A stretch of 64,000 nucleotides of DNA from Thamnaconus septentrionalis (taxonomy: Eukaryota > Chordata > Actinopteri > Tetraodontiformes > Monacanthidae): NCBI GenBank assembly GCA_009823395.1, contig CM020516.1:10760001-10824000 (forward strand). Reading direction: 5' to 3'. The position numbers and the translations under genes are program-made. Of this stretch, positions 11,883 through 23,234 are shown one piece after another. The notes beneath the pieces are model-generated. The model searched no databases. It saw only the letters and a program-made list of their open reading frames with translations, and was not told the origin of the DNA. The first letter of the stretch is position 1; every line of letters starts with the position of its first letter.

Positions 11883-12781
11883 TGTGACGAAGAGTGGTTT
11901 CTCTGATGGAGCTCTGCGGTGGGCCCCTCCTGCCTGGCTGGCTGGCTGGCTAGCTGGCCGTGGTTGAAAAATGAATGCAGCAAACTGACAACACTTAGGG
12001 CCTCCCACTCCCTCTTCTCTCCTCTGGCCCCGCCCCTCGTAAGAAAACAGGATCAATTACCAAAGCATCGCTGCACTCGGCACGGCTGAGGAAACAAGAG
12101 GCTTTCTCCATCACCGGTTGCATGTGTGTGTGTGTGTTAGAAGCAGGCTTATGATGAACAGAAAGAGGAGGAGGAGGAGGAGGAGGTGGTAATAGTCTGT
12201 TTGCTTCTCTCTAATGACAGCGGCAGAGTGGATTAGCGAGCCTCCTAACCCATCAGCATCACTCCTCCCAGTAAAGTGGCAGAGTGTGTAAATAACCAGT
12301 CGCGGCCGCTGATGCCGGCGGAGGCAGAAAGGAGGAAAGGGGTAAAAAAAATAGTCAGAAAGTCTGGCCGTGTTCGTTCGGTTTCGGATGGTCGGCGTTT
12401 TTTTTTCTTTCCGGAAGCCGATTCATTGGTATGCAGGTGGAGGGAATCGGAGGATTTTAGTTTTTTTTCTGACTTGCTTCTTTCACGACGTCAGCCGAGT
12501 TATTCAAATGCGGCACATGTGAGCGGGGAGGATAACATAAAGGAAGGCATCAGCAGAAATGGCAGCAGGCAGAATAATCCCCCCGGCCAGGCCACTCGTG
12601 TTTGCCACGCAGGCGGCGGAAGAGGAGCACGGCGGCCCTTATCAGCGGCAGCCACAGGGGCTCCGCTAATAACCCAGCTGATGTTCTGCAGCAGGCAGAC
12701 AAACAGACGGAGAGGGACGGACCGAGGGATGGACGGACGGACGGAGGAGGAGGAGGAGGAGGCAGGTAGCGCCACTCAAGG

Positions 12782-13144
12782 AAAGAGCCTCAGCGCGGAG
12801 CTACTGTCCTGGCGATGAGGCCTGAGGGCGGAGCTACCATCCTGATGTCGAGGCCTCAATGTGGAGCTACCGTCTTAACGATGAGGTCTGAAGGCGGAGC
12901 TACAGTCCTAACGATGAGACCTGAAGGCGGAGCTACAGTCCTAACGATGAGGCCTGAGGGCGGAGCTACAGTCCTGACGTCGAGGCCTCAATGTGGAGCT
13001 ACCATCTTAACGATGATGCCTGAAGGCGGAGCTACAGTCCTAACACCAAGGCCTGAGGACGGAGCTACCATCCTAACGTTGTGGCCTGTTGGCGGAGCTA
13101 CCATCCACATGTCGAGGCCTGAGGGCGGAGCTACCGTCCTGACG
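12782..13144. repeat. 33-bp minisatellite, 11 units, open in one frame
   Basis: Eleven consecutive units of exactly 33 bp, with core GGCGGAGCTACxxTCCT. The period is a multiple of three, so one plus-strand frame stays open over all units (start codon 12815, stop 13157-13159). It repeats an 11-residue motif of the form RPEGGATVLT. Units beginning Ser-Arg-Pro recur at positions 3, 7 and 11, hinting at a four-unit (132 bp) higher-order period. There is no signal peptide, no upstream coding context and no known protein family. Open frame by repeat arithmetic is the simplest reading; a real small protein cannot be excluded. Confidence 0.93.
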
Positions 13145-13688
13145 TCGATGCGTCAGTAAAGCTCTGAACTCTGACCCCCTTCCGTCTCCCCCACCTTTAC
13201 TTCTTCTTCTTCTTTGATTCAAACCTTTTGTCCAACCGTCATACTAATCTCCCCACTGTAAATCTACAATCCCGCCGCCGTATCACAGCATCTCGCCGCC
13301 ACTTTCTGTTGACACAAGACTGGTCTCAAGCCGCCAGCGGCTCCGTCGAGACCCGGCGGCAGATAACGGCGGCGGCAGCGGCGGCATCAACGTTTTATTG
13401 GTCGGTGCAACTTTTCCCTCGACTCCCGTCGGAAGACAAAGCGGCAGCGAGGAGGAGAAGGAGGGTGGGAGGGTGGGAGGGAAGAGAGAGGTGAGGAAGG
13501 GGAGGGGTTGGACGAAAGTCACGGCGGACCCAATTTGCGGGTTAATGAATAACTCATGTATCAACAGCCACCGTGACGCACTCGCAGAGCGGCGTCACAC
13601 AGCCGGAGCGCAGCAAGGCATGGCGTGTGCCCTCGTGCACGCCGATAATCATTTTTCCACAAGTGGGCTGGCAGAGGAAGAGAAAACA
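13145..13688. other. Non-coding sequence flanking the minisatellite
   Basis: A CTT run near 13200, a CGG-rich patch at 13325-13385 and a GGTGGGAGG run near 13460-13482. No exon recognised. Confidence 0.5.
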
Positions 13689-13728
13689 TCCTCCTCCTCC
13701 TCCTCCTCCTCCTCCTCCTCCTCCTCCG
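13689..13728. repeat. (TCC)13 repeat
   Basis: Perfect TCC run. It gives Ser- or Pro-repeat translations in overlapping frames that are not genes. Confidence 0.96.
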
Positions 13729-14170
13729 CCTGTCAGGAAGAGGAAGCTCTGTGCCCTCTGCGGCTCGCTGGTTCAGGGTTCAACTCTCGATGACCAGCTG
13801 CTTGTTTTTGACCCCAAAAACAAAAATGAGCCTCTGGTTCACCAGAGCAGGATCCACAGAGCTGTTAGGTCAACTGTGTTCATTATCTCTTCTCTTTCTA
13901 TTGGATTTACTGTATGTCTTTCTTTTATTTTTTCTTCTATGTCTGAATAAGGGAAAACTGTAAACTACTGTTTTTGTTTTAGAGTTGAACGGCTGCACAG
14001 TGGCAAGTTGAGTTTGTATGTCACAAGTTTGTTGTCTTTGGGGATTTGAGGTGTATTATGTCAGGTTTTTCTTTTTCATTAATTTCATTTCATCATTGTG
14101 ATGTTGACGACGACGATGATTACTATAACTTTTTTGTGTAACTTTAGATGTTGTATGTGTATATTATATT

Positions 14171-14436
14171 CAAATGTCCAGAGTGTAAGATTTTCAGGGA
14201 AGCCCACCTGACATTGTGTTTCATAGTTAGGCCACTGTCAGACCGGCTTCCTTAAAAAATGATGGTGCAAGATGGCAGATAACGAGGAGTGAGACCCTTG
14301 TTGCTCTATGTATATTCTTAAATATATGAACTGTTGGGTTAAGGGTAGGGGGAAAAAAATGTATTCATTGGCAGCATGTGAAGCTTTTACCAAAATAAAA
14401 ATCATCAAATCAAGGCAAATTTCACTGGATCTTTAA
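14171..14436. mobile_element. MITE copy A (internally shortened)
   Basis: It ends in CACTGGATCTTTAA (14423-14436). The reverse complement matches a left end of the form TTAAAGxTxCAGTGTGTxA, and the left end here is degraded (AAATGTCCAGAGTGTAAG). Internal blocks match copy B at 46094-46540: TGCTTCCTTAAA-like, GCAAGATGGCAG, GAGACCCTTGTTGCTCT-like, and AAGCTTTTACCAAxATAAAAATxAT. About 100 bp present near the left end of copy B is missing. This is an abundant teleost type of short DNA transposon; its superfamily is uncertain. Confidence 0.7.
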
Positions 14437-14520
14437 GTACTTGAAACAATAAAGGGATGGTGAAAGGTCAAAGGTCTCCTCTCCTCTCCTCCTAAAGACT
14501 TGATCCAGCCCTCTTTCCCC

Positions 14521-14803
14521 AAAAGAGACTTCTCTCGCGGGACCGTCACGCTCCCTCGGCGCTCCGGGAGAAACTTTCCGCTGAGGCGACTGACACGCGA
14601 CGCACCGGCTGACACGCATCTCCAGCAGCGGCTTCAGAGAGCCGCTCGGAGCCGCACTCGACGTGTGGCGTGCGCCGGGCGCGCCCGTCGGCTGATTCGC
14701 TCCGGCGATTACGCGAGACGCCGAGCGGAATGGCGCCAGAGACGTGGAGGAGCGGCGACGTTCCGGGCCGGGGAAAACAGCGCTGCGATTTTCCGAAAAA
14801 CGA
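14521..14803. promoter_or_regulatory. CpG-island-like block
   Basis: A hand count gives 46 CpG in 283 bp at about 67% G+C, an observed/expected ratio near 1.4-1.5. It is the most CpG-dense stretch noticed. Arg-rich frames are open on both strands (plus 14500-14844, minus 14422-14808), which is typical of CpG-rich DNA and not evidence of a protein. No TATA box is obvious. A start site for a transcript running into or out of the window is possible. A long AC tract lies 56 bp downstream. Confidence 0.35.
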
Positions 14804-14855
14804 GGCATGACAACTTCATAAATGATTTGTTTGGTATGTCATAAACACAACATAA

Positions 14856-14858
<3 letters not shown>

Positions 14859-14919
<61 letters not shown>
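14859..14919. repeat. (AC)30 microsatellite
   Basis: Perfect 61-bp AC tract, the longest uninterrupted AC run in the window. Confidence 0.98.
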
Positions 14920-14924
<5 letters not shown>

Positions 14925-15124
14925 ACGCACAACTGGGTCTAGATACAAGTGCATTCAAAGAGATTGAAAACCCTTTTCATGACGGCAGATGATACCAGCA
15001 AAGAGATGTTTTTGCTCCCGGATATCCGCGAAAATCAACACAAAAGCCGGAATTCCGACGACGGCATCAGACTCCGGATTCCACGGGACGGTGACGGATA
15101 TTTTATGTGCCACCAAAATGCACA

Positions 15125-15163
15125 GAGAGGGAGAGAGGGAGAGGGAGAGAGAGAGAGAGAGAG
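15125..15163. repeat. (GA)n repeat
   Basis: GA/GGGA run grading into pure GA. Confidence 0.93.
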
Positions 15164-15165
15164 GC

Positions 15166-15345
15166 GTCAATAATTGATGGCGCTGTAGCGGGGGAGATTT
15201 TTAACCGCTCTCCTCTCGCCATCAATCATTAATGGAGTTTCCATCAAAAAACACTTCAGCCCTTCAAGTATCAAATCTCTCCTGAAGGTGGAGGGCCGCT
15301 CGAGCGTCCCACTTAATCAGAGGGCACGTAATGTTTTTACCCTCC
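15166..15345. promoter_or_regulatory. Conserved-element-like island with hairpin
   Basis: It starts with an inverted repeat: arms at 15166-15182 and 15218-15234, with perfect core ATTGATGGCG/CGCCATCAAT and inner GGGGGAGA/TCTCCTCT partial pairing. Downstream are TTAATCAGAGGG and GGCACGTAATG. The sequence is complex and repeat-free, with TAAT/ATTA homeodomain cores. Enhancer identity is inferred. Confidence 0.25.
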
Positions 15346-15511
15346 CCACCACCCCCCACCCCCCCGAGTGTAGCAGCTAGTTTAAAAAACAGTTTGTTTT
15401 CATTTTTGCCTGCTTAAAATCAGGTTGATTACGGCAAATGTGAAAACTGTCAAGAGCAGCGTGCGAGTCAAAGCATTTCAGGCCGGGCCTTTGTATGTGA
15501 CTGGTACATTT

Positions 15512-15670
15512 AGAGTAGAATAGAAAAGAATAAACCTTCATAGTCCACCAGGGTGGAAAACTGTCTTTGGCACACGAGAGACATCAAGGAAGAGTAGGAC
15601 AGTAAACACATAAAGAGATAAAATACAGAATATGTTAAGAATAAAAAACAGTAAAAAAAAAAAAAAACTG
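15512..15670 (-). mobile_element. LINE 3' tail remnant
   Basis: On the minus strand the sequence runs from an A/T-rich body through TTTTCCACCCTGGTGGAC to ATTCTTTTCTATTCTA-type terminal repeats. This is the form of fish LINE 3' ends that finish in ATTCTATTCT repeats. No coding part is left. Confidence 0.45.
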
Positions 15671-15869
15671 AAGGTGCAGCAGTTCATGTCTGTGGGTCGG
15701 TTGACTTAAGAATGCTAATGGAGTTGGAAATAAAAAAAACAATCTGAATGTTATGAATAATTGAATGTTTTGAAGCAAAAAAGAAAAGTCTTCAGTCAGT
15801 GAACTTCCTGTAAATAGAGAAAAAAAGTCCATCTGTCACTTTTGCTTGTGCTAGTTTCTTGAAAGTGCG

Positions 15870-16130
15870 CGCTAACATACACAGTTCGGGAAATCAGCCC
15901 CTTGTGATGTCACAGACGGAACAGATCCTTCTCCCAGTTTAAGGACAACATCCCTGGCTTTGTGTTCGCTCTGCCCCCTGCGGTCACCTTGTTTCTATAC
16001 CAAACATGAGGAAGCAACAGCAAAGCGTCAGTCTTAGCAGGCTTGCTAAAAAGGAGCGTTTATGCAGGTGGCTGTAAACAGAGGGCTAAACAGCTTATTT
16101 CCTGGAGATCTATAGAGTGTTTAGGGATAA
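15870..16130 (+). repeat. Palindrome-bearing interspersed repeat, copy 1
   Basis: It carries CTTGTGATGTCACAG (palindromic core GTGATGTCAC, 15904-15913) and, about 165 bp on, GGCTGTAAACAGAGGGCTAA (16070-16089). The same two landmarks recur in the same order at 62030-62290 and inverted at 28560-28830. A CTCF-like core (GCAGGGGGC on the minus strand) is at 15973-15984. The family is not named here. Confidence 0.55.
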
Positions 16131-16240
16131 ATAATTAAGGACTGCTGTCTCAGGATGGAAAAAAAAAATAAAATATAGGGCCTATAAATCCGGGGAGAGG
16201 GGTGGGGGGGCTGGCGGGGGCACCTTCTGTCGACAGCCAC

Positions 16241-16560
16241 CCGACTCGATCTGCTCTGCGGAGCGGCGGGACCTGCGCGGTCAAAGTCACGCAGGACACG
16301 GCGAGCATCAGCAACGCCGCCCGAGACGCGACCCGTCGGACAGCCAATGAAACGACCTCCCGGCGCCGCCGCCGCGCGTGAGGCCCACAGGAGCCGATGT
16401 TTTATTGCGCACACAGACGCACGCACCATCGACCATCAGGTTGCCGCTACAGCGCGAAAGGCTGCTGCACATCAAGTCCGAGCGCGCACACACACACACA
16501 CACACTGGGCGACACGCACATCGCATCTCGGCGATAGCGGCAACGATGGAGTAACTCTAA
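16241..16560. promoter_or_regulatory. CpG-rich block with CCAAT box
   Basis: Dense CpG, for example 13 within 16321-16380 by hand count, with AGCCAAT at 16343-16349. There is no TATA box and no supported exon. A CpG-type promoter is one reading; simple GC richness is another. Confidence 0.25.
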
Positions 16561-18105
16561 TCACCCATCAAGATGGTTTTGACAGGGTTCTGTGTGCGAG
16601 CGATCAGCGCGGTGGCGCAGCGCCAGCGGTGACTCGGTTCACTTTGATTTGCAGCCGTGGAGATCAGGGTGGGGGGAGGTAGGGAGGGACGGGGGAGGGG
16701 CTCGCTGCACAAGCACTCACTTTCACTTTCTCTCTTCCTCCGTCTGTCAGCCCTCCCCCTTGCCCTTACACGCACGCAAGCACACGCACGCCCCCCCCAC
16801 TGTCCTGTTCCACCGCCGCGACCTTGCTTGTCATCGCTATAAAACACGTTTTCTGGGTTGCCGCATCAAAGCCGGGGGGCCACTCCTGGAGGACGCCGCC
16901 CGCCCAGAGGATTCTGCAGGAGAAAAGTCGAGCGCCGGAGATGGTGTGAAAAAAAAAAGGGAGGGGAAAGAGAGAGCGGGACACTTTCGGACAAAGAAGC
17001 TGAAAAATGTGCAGCGGGGACGGCGGCCTGCAAACGTCAGCAACACCGCAGGATCATCACCACCACCGCTGAACTGCACAAGCATGGATTGTAGAGGCCG
17101 AGTAAGAAGTAAAGAAGCAGCGAGAACAAGCGTGTATTGTGAACAATGACAACGCCAGTACTTTAATTTAAAGGCCCAGCGTGGAAGAACTGGGAGAAAA
17201 AAAAAAAAGAGCATTTTGAACGATGTTCACACTAATCACTGTTTTCTGAGGCGCCACTTGATTTCACATCTTTCTTCAGAGTAAAACCCTTGAAGAGGTG
17301 CAGGTGCAATATTCAAGTGAGAAGGTTTGTATGGATTTGCGATGCCATTTCATGTCAACAGATGCCTTTAAAATATTCCACACAGAGAGCAGAAGTCAAA
17401 TAATTGCAAATAATGGCATTGTTTTTGTCTGTGCAAGCAACATTCTTGTGTTTTTTTCCTTCTTTTTTTTTTTGCTGTTGTTGAGGTCGCACTAATTCTA
17501 AAGTGCGCTGCTTTGGACATACATAAAAACACGCTGACTCATTTGGCGGCAACTTCCAAATTACGCAGTCGCGCCGCGAGCGCGACCCCAGAATGTAAAC
17601 AAGAAGCGCCACTCATTAGGGCCGCTGAAGACGACACGCGGCTGCTCCTTCCAGCCGGCCGCTGCAGACGCAAACACGCAAGTCAGGCTGAGGGAGACGC
17701 AGACGACTCCTCGCGTGGAGGCCTGAAATAAATCTGCAAAAAACGCCCGTGAGTCAGAAATGCACCGAGGCAAAAGTGTGGAAGTGGCGCACATCAAGTG
17801 CTGTATATGTGTGTGTGTGCGTGCATAGTCTGTGCTTGTCTCTTTGAGTCGGTGCTGTAAAGCAGGCATCAGGGCTCTTTGTGACATCACAAAGGCCTAT
17901 CGTGCGTTGTTTTGTTTTTTTTATTTGTTTTGTGTGCACGCACATTTTCCGTGGGTTCGCGCAACAATCGAAGGTGGTTCCATTGAGCGAAAAGGCCAGA
18001 GTGACTCAGCTCATCTCAACACGTCAGGGGCCCTTTAAAATCTCCGACCTTCCTTCGCGCGAGTCAAAACCACCAACGGCTCCTTTTTTTCGCTCTGGAA
18101 AGCCG
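16561..18105. other. Non-coding sequence
   Basis: The 185-codon frame at 16592-17149 crosses G-rich and CA/CG-rich sequence and has no recognisable domain. Other content: an A12 run near 17200, a T-run near 17465, and an isolated CTTTGTGACATCACAAAG palindrome at 17877-17894 that is annotated separately. Confidence 0.5.
17877..17894. repeat. CTTTGTGACATCACAAAG palindrome
   Basis: 8-bp arms around a 2-bp centre. The identical 18-mer occurs at 28781-28798. The GTGACATCAC core resembles a CRE/ATF half-site pair. The surrounding repeat landmarks seen in the longer copies are not recognised here. Confidence 0.7.
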
Positions 18106-18109
18106 TGTT

Positions 18110-18240
18110 GACATTCAGCCGACGGGGACGTCGGCGATCGCCGAGGATCCTGCTCGCTCAATTATCGCTGCGGAGGATAAAAGTCGGCGGCTGCCATTTA
18201 CCCCGATCTCCATCTTCGCGCAGGGTAAACAAGATGTCAC
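18110..18240. promoter_or_regulatory. Conserved-element-like island
   Basis: Repeat-free sequence with CTCAATTATCGCT, GGATAAAAGTC and GGGTAAACAAGATG (forkhead-like GTAAACA). Enhancer-like by appearance only. Confidence 0.18.
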
Positions 18241-19007
18241 GATACGTCTCTCAGGAAGGAGGAGGGGACTAATCTGCTCATCACACATGGCAACCCTCCA
18301 CTCCGCCGCCGCCGCTGACTCACTCCAGATGTGCTGAATCAAAGACGATTCGCTGATTTGTTTGCGGAGCGGAACCGGTTTTCTTTTGGAGCTCCGACTT
18401 GGTCTGCTTTATCTTAAAGGACCACGCCGCCGGCTGGCCCTTTCATTTTTTTATATTTCTTTAAAAGACAGGTGGAAGATTTTTTTTTTTTTTTTTTTTA
18501 ACAAACAGCCGAAAGGGAAGCAGCCGCACATTGTTTTCCGTGGAGGTCCACGTTAAGCTGCTAAACACAAACCGCTTAGCGTTGCCGGCTAACATGGACG
18601 ACAATGAGACGCTGACATCAGGCAGCGAGAGAGACAATACACATAAATACACAAAATACACAACTTCACGGTGAACAGCCAATAAAAAAACACACAAAGC
18701 CAGGAACTATTTTGATTAACAGAGCAGCGTTTTTGTTGGGTTTTTTTTGCCTGTCATTTTTGACAAATTGTTACCGACCATGTTGAAAACCACCGCGCAA
18801 CTTCTTTTAAGGTGCCTGTCTCTGTCAGATCAGTTTCCAAAAAACAATAAAATAAAATCAGCCTCAGCTGCAGCGATCAATCACAGTCTCGCTGCAACCT
18901 CCGTGCCCTCTTAATTTTTTTTTTACAGCCTTGTTTTACAGTTGTTGGTTATTTTAGTGGCAGACGGGAGCCATTTCCAGAAAACCTCTCCGACGTCTGA
19001 GTTGCTG

Positions 19008-19074
19008 ACAGGCAGGCAGGCGGGCAGGCGGGCAGGCAGACAGGCAAACAGAAAGACAGACGGACAGACAGACA
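19008..19074. repeat. (CAGG/CAGA)n tetranucleotide array
   Basis: CAGG units mixed with CGGG, then CAGA/CGGA units, about 16 in all. Confidence 0.92.
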
Positions 19075-19247
19075 GAATTCTGAAACACAACAACGCGGCG
19101 CTGACAGGCTGCACTGTCAAAACAAGAAATGAGCCACGAAAAAAAGACGGGAGTGTGCGGATTTTAGCTGTCGTCGTTTCGTGAGAGGTTGCTCTTCAGT
19201 CTTCAGCGGGTTTCAAAGTGGATCTATGATCTGAGCCCGCACACCCG

Positions 19248-19273
19248 CACACACACACACACACACACACACA
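19248..19273. repeat. (AC)n microsatellite
   Basis: AC tract with a short CACC prefix. Confidence 0.95.
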
Positions 19274-19279
19274 AACTGC

Positions 19280-21835
19280 GGAGGATTAGCCGGCGGCTAA
19301 TTATTATTCTTAAAGGACAAACGGCAGCTTGCGAGGCCCTGCGACTCTGGACTCGGCCAAAAAAAAAAGGGGGGGGAAAAAGCAGAATGGACACAGACAG
19401 AATATGGCGGGTTTGGCTGAAAGGAGAAAGAGGAATGTTGTAGCCGCTAACGCACGAGACCACCTGCGCGTCACTCGACAAACACTCTGCCGCCTCCAAA
19501 CACTTCAAACGCGGTGACTCGGGTAAAAAGTCGAAAGAAAATCTCCAGGAGAAAGAGACTTCTAGGAATCGGGTGACTCATTCTGTCAGCACAATATTGA
19601 CTGGATAACACGTTGGCAGGTGCAAAGACGGCCTGCAGAAAAACACTCACGAAAAAAAATAAATAAAGGACACGTCCTTTAACGGCTTAACAAGCATAAA
19701 AAACAACCAAAGAAAAACTTCCAATGATTTCACAAGGGAAAAAAATCTATTTGATTTTGTAGGAAAAGCAACAACAGCAAGGCGCTGGAGGCCTGTGTCT
19801 TCCTGCCAGAGTGCAGCTGTCTGCTGGCTAAAGCCACTTGGCGCCAAAGCACCGACTAGAGGGCAAAAAGCTGCCAGCGCAAAGGCAACAATGAACGTCC
19901 TGAAAAAAAAAAAAAGAAAGAAATCAATGCGCTGTCGTTAATCTCTCAAAAGTTAAAGATGTGCTCAGCAGCAGACGGCAGGTACGTCCCGCCCAGCGGC
20001 TACAATTAAAACGGCCTCTTGTTTTTATTCGCTCCGTCGTAGCGGATCCAGTTTAACCGTCGCAGGTGCGGGGAGAGGACGCGTGGGGGAAAACTGTGTG
20101 TGCGTGTGTGTTGGAAGGTGGGGGAAGGGGAGGGGTTAAGTAAGAGATGGGCCAGCACCATGATAATAACTTCCTGGGGATGACTGAGTGACAGAGAGAC
20201 CAGACGAACAAGCAATTGGCTACGGACGTCCTGCTGATGTGAATTCTAATGAGAAAGAAGAAAGAAGAAGGAAAAAAGGAGGAAGACGAGGTTTCTGGGA
20301 CCGAGTCTCAGGGTGTCTGGGCTGGCTGGGGTGTTGCTCTGGGTGCTGCACTGGGTGCTACTCTAGGTGACCTCCTCCGACGCTTCCAGCCGCACATCAG
20401 ATCCGGGACAGGGTGCGACAGATGTCCACCCCTGCCAGCTCCGTTTCAGGCAGAGGAAGGAGGAAGGAGGAGAAGGAGAAGAAGAATGAGGGTAAACGCG
20501 AAGGATGAAGGGGAGGAGAGATGGAAGAGAAGGAGGACGAGGAGCGGAAGGAGGCGCTGCCCCCTTAGAAATCAGCCGTCGCTCTGTCACGACTGTGCGA
20601 GACGGGCGCAGCAGTTTGTTCGGAGGGCGACACTACAGAACAGGACGTCCCTGGAGCTGTGACTCTCACCCCCGTCTCTCCCAGGGGGGGGGGGAGGGGA
20701 CGTGACTCACGTCCACATTAGTGCGCCGTTTGAAAAAGGAAAGAAAATGCGCAAGGCGTCCAATCCAACGCGAGACCGTCAGGGGAGGCGAGCAAGAGCA
20801 ACAGCGGGAGGGGACATCGGTTGGAAGTCTGGTTTGTTTTAAAAAGGCAAATACAGACTCGGTGGAGGCAGGCGGCATTTAGAAGGAGGGAACCTGGGAA
20901 AAGTGCAGCATGCGCAATAAAGTGCTGCAGGTGTGAGTCAGAAATCGATAGTTTTTGTGTTGCGTTTTCTCATTTGTTGGCACGGGGAAACCAAACAAAG
21001 CAACACGTGTGATGCTTGGAAAGACAAATGTGTTATTCAACACATCACACGCACGTGAGAGGGCTGCAAAGGATGATGGGTAGACATGAAGCCTTGATTC
21101 CCTCTGCCGCACTTTTGTGGCCGTCAAAACCTTCTCATGTCTGCACGGAGACAAACTCCACCACGTTGTCGCTGCCGTGACGACGGTGGAGAAGTGGGAC
21201 GAGGCCGTCCAGTCCCATTCCTGCGAGCTTCCCAGCCGACGTCTGGAACTCCAGGATCCCAGGTGGCCGCTGGGAGGCGGCGGAGGCCTCGGAACCAGGA
21301 CGACACGGAACAGAGAGGAGCACCTTTTAGCCTCACGGCAGGACAGGACAGGACAGGGGCCCGGGAAACAAAATTTGATTATCGTCGTAGTGGAGGAAGC
21401 ACAAAGAAAAAAAAAAAAAAAAACCTGCCGCCCTCCCCGCCGGCCACCACCGCCACATTTCCAGCGCAATCCAATAGAGAGGCTTTTAGACCCCGTAATG
21501 ATTTACAAAGTGACAAGTCAAACAGATTTACTGTGACAGGCTGAAAAGAAAAAAAAAAGGGGGGACCGGCACGAACGCCATTAGCGCTCACGTGACCGCC
21601 GTCTCCTTCCTGAAGTCGCCCCCTCCTCACCCCCCGCCCTCCTTCATTCCCACCAGCCCCCTCCCACCTGTTCCAGGGGCTCCGACAAAGAGCGGAGGCG
21701 GGCTCAAAAGGAGGAGCCCCATTCAAACCCCCTGCCCCTCCTCAACCCCACCCCCCGCCCCGACCAGGCCTCACTCAACGGCCAGTCCCCCCCTGCCCCC
21801 CCACCCCCACCTCAAACAGCTTTGTGGAAGTCGGG
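19280..21835. other. Non-coding sequence
   Basis: No exon supported. It contains A-runs (19355, 19901, 21403-21423), GAA/GGA-rich stretches (20250-20290, 20455-20560), three 12-bp CTGGGTGCT-type units near 20338-20370, three GGACA units near 21343 and a C-rich run at 21610-21820. The several 100-140-codon frames are shadows of these biases. Confidence 0.5.
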
Positions 21836-21839
21836 TTCC

Positions 21840-22100
21840 TTAAAGCGACAGAGGCCCCCCGACGGAGGGGATAAGGATCTGGTCACGGAGAGCTTGTGGC
21901 CGCGGCTCAATAAGAGATGGTGCGGTAGATTTTGAACGCGGCGGCGGCGGCCGGGAGGTTTATCGTATTTAATGGGCAGTGGATGCGAGGTGAGCCGTTC
22001 GGCTGCCGCTGCGGCCTTGGCGCTCCAAGCGGCGAGTTTCAAATTCTTGACGATCCGAGACGCTTCAAGTGCTCCGTTTGAATTCAATTAAACTGTAAAT
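21840..22100. promoter_or_regulatory. Conserved-element-like island
   Basis: Complex sequence with TTTATCGTATTTAATGGGC, a GAATTCAATTAAACTG homeodomain-like site and GGATAAGGATC. No transposon ends seen. Confidence 0.2.
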
Positions 22101-23182
22101 GAGCAGGTTTTTTTCCCGCCCCTTTGCACCACACACTTGATCATTAGTTTCTAGATAAAAGATGTGATCTCTCTGGTGCTTGTGGTTTTCTTTTTTTTTT
22201 CTTAAAGTGCAACTACTTTCATTTTCAGTTTTACCCAGTTGGTCGAACCATGAGCCTGTTGCATAAGTTGGAAGCGCTTTGCTGCCTTCAGGTGGCCCTT
22301 GTTTTTGTTAAGATCGGGGTTCCCAACCGGTGGTGGTGGTGGGCAACTGGCGCTGCATTGTGGAGCTGAAATCAAGTCAAAGTTCCCACAGTTGAGCACA
22401 GCCCGCTTCTCCAGCAAAACTGGCTGGCTAACTGATAAAACCGCTTCACTTAAAAAAAAAGACACATCTGTGTCAATAGAATGAGCAGTCTGGGAAGGAT
22501 TGGTTCCCCGGTGGAATACAGAGAAAGAAAATTTGCTGTATCCACTGCAAGAACTGGGCTGTTTGCGGCAGTTTGATTTTTACACCAAGGAGAAAATCAA
22601 GCGAAGTTCATTTCAGGGTTGCACTTTCACTTTTTTTGTTTGGAACCTTTTGTTTTTTTATTCACTGGAGATTGAAAACCCGGCACTCAGCAGTGTGTCT
22701 GTAAACATGTTTTTCACTGCAACAGTTTTAACCTTTTTCTTGCTAATTCACCGTGAGGCACAGAACGAAACTAACCTACGCTGAGCCGTGTCTGTTTACC
22801 ATCACACTCCCACTTTAAACACCGACCAAATTTATGTGCAAGTGGGATCGGCCCAGAGACCCTCCGGCCTGGTGCGGTGGTCATCAAACCCCCCCCACCA
22901 CCACCACTACCCTCTGCTGCTCCGTGTCTGGAAGGTGAAAAACACCTCGGCTGCTGCAGCGAGCTTTCAGGGGAAAGAAAAAACAAAAAAACTGAGCCGC
23001 CCCTGAAAGCACCGGGGCCCGACGGCTCGGGGATGTGCGGCGAGAACTCTCAAGGAGCGACGAAGCCTCGGGCTGTGGAGATTCAGTTTCCCCCCTTCCA
23101 AAAACAAAGGAATTCCAGAGAAAATCAGGGCAGGACCTCACCCCCGAGCCAAGACTGCTGCCTGCCGCTACCCCGCCCCCTG

Positions 23183-23184
<2 letters not shown>
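22101..23184. other. Non-coding sequence
   Basis: GGGGTTCCCAACCGG near 22316 resembles a hAT end but has no partner. T-runs lie near 22190 and 22640. No exon found; the 94-codon frame at 22500-22784 has no known domain. Confidence 0.45.

Positions 23185-23232
<48 letters not shown>
23185..23232. repeat. (CA)24 microsatellite
   Basis: Perfect 48-bp CA tract, inverted with respect to the GT tract at 23328-23382, 95 bp away. Confidence 0.98.

Positions 23233-23234
<2 letters not shown>

Larger units (their letters stand above)
9208..12780. other. Non-coding sequence with microsatellites
   Basis: No exon supported. It contains T-runs (9207-9237), three 9-bp AAATGTTGG units (9581-9607), a G18 run (9978-9995), AC tracts (10550-10569 and interrupted 11060-11093), (CAG)7 at 11860-11882, a GGCT run near 11935-11957, GAG runs near 12166 and 12745, and a GGAC run near 12730. 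The 180-codon frame at 12276-12818 runs through these repeats and has no recognised domain. Confidence 0.5.

Noticed and set aside
12782..13144. CRISPR array
   Set aside because: Units are contiguous 33-mers without unique spacers, and the surrounding genome is vertebrate. It is a minisatellite.
14422..14844. Arg-rich frames on both strands over the CpG block
   Set aside because: High CpG removes stop codons on both strands; no protein signature.
22310..22400. hAT-like end GGGGTTCCCAACC near 22316
   Set aside because: No opposite end or target duplication found; the GGT run nearby makes a chance match likely.
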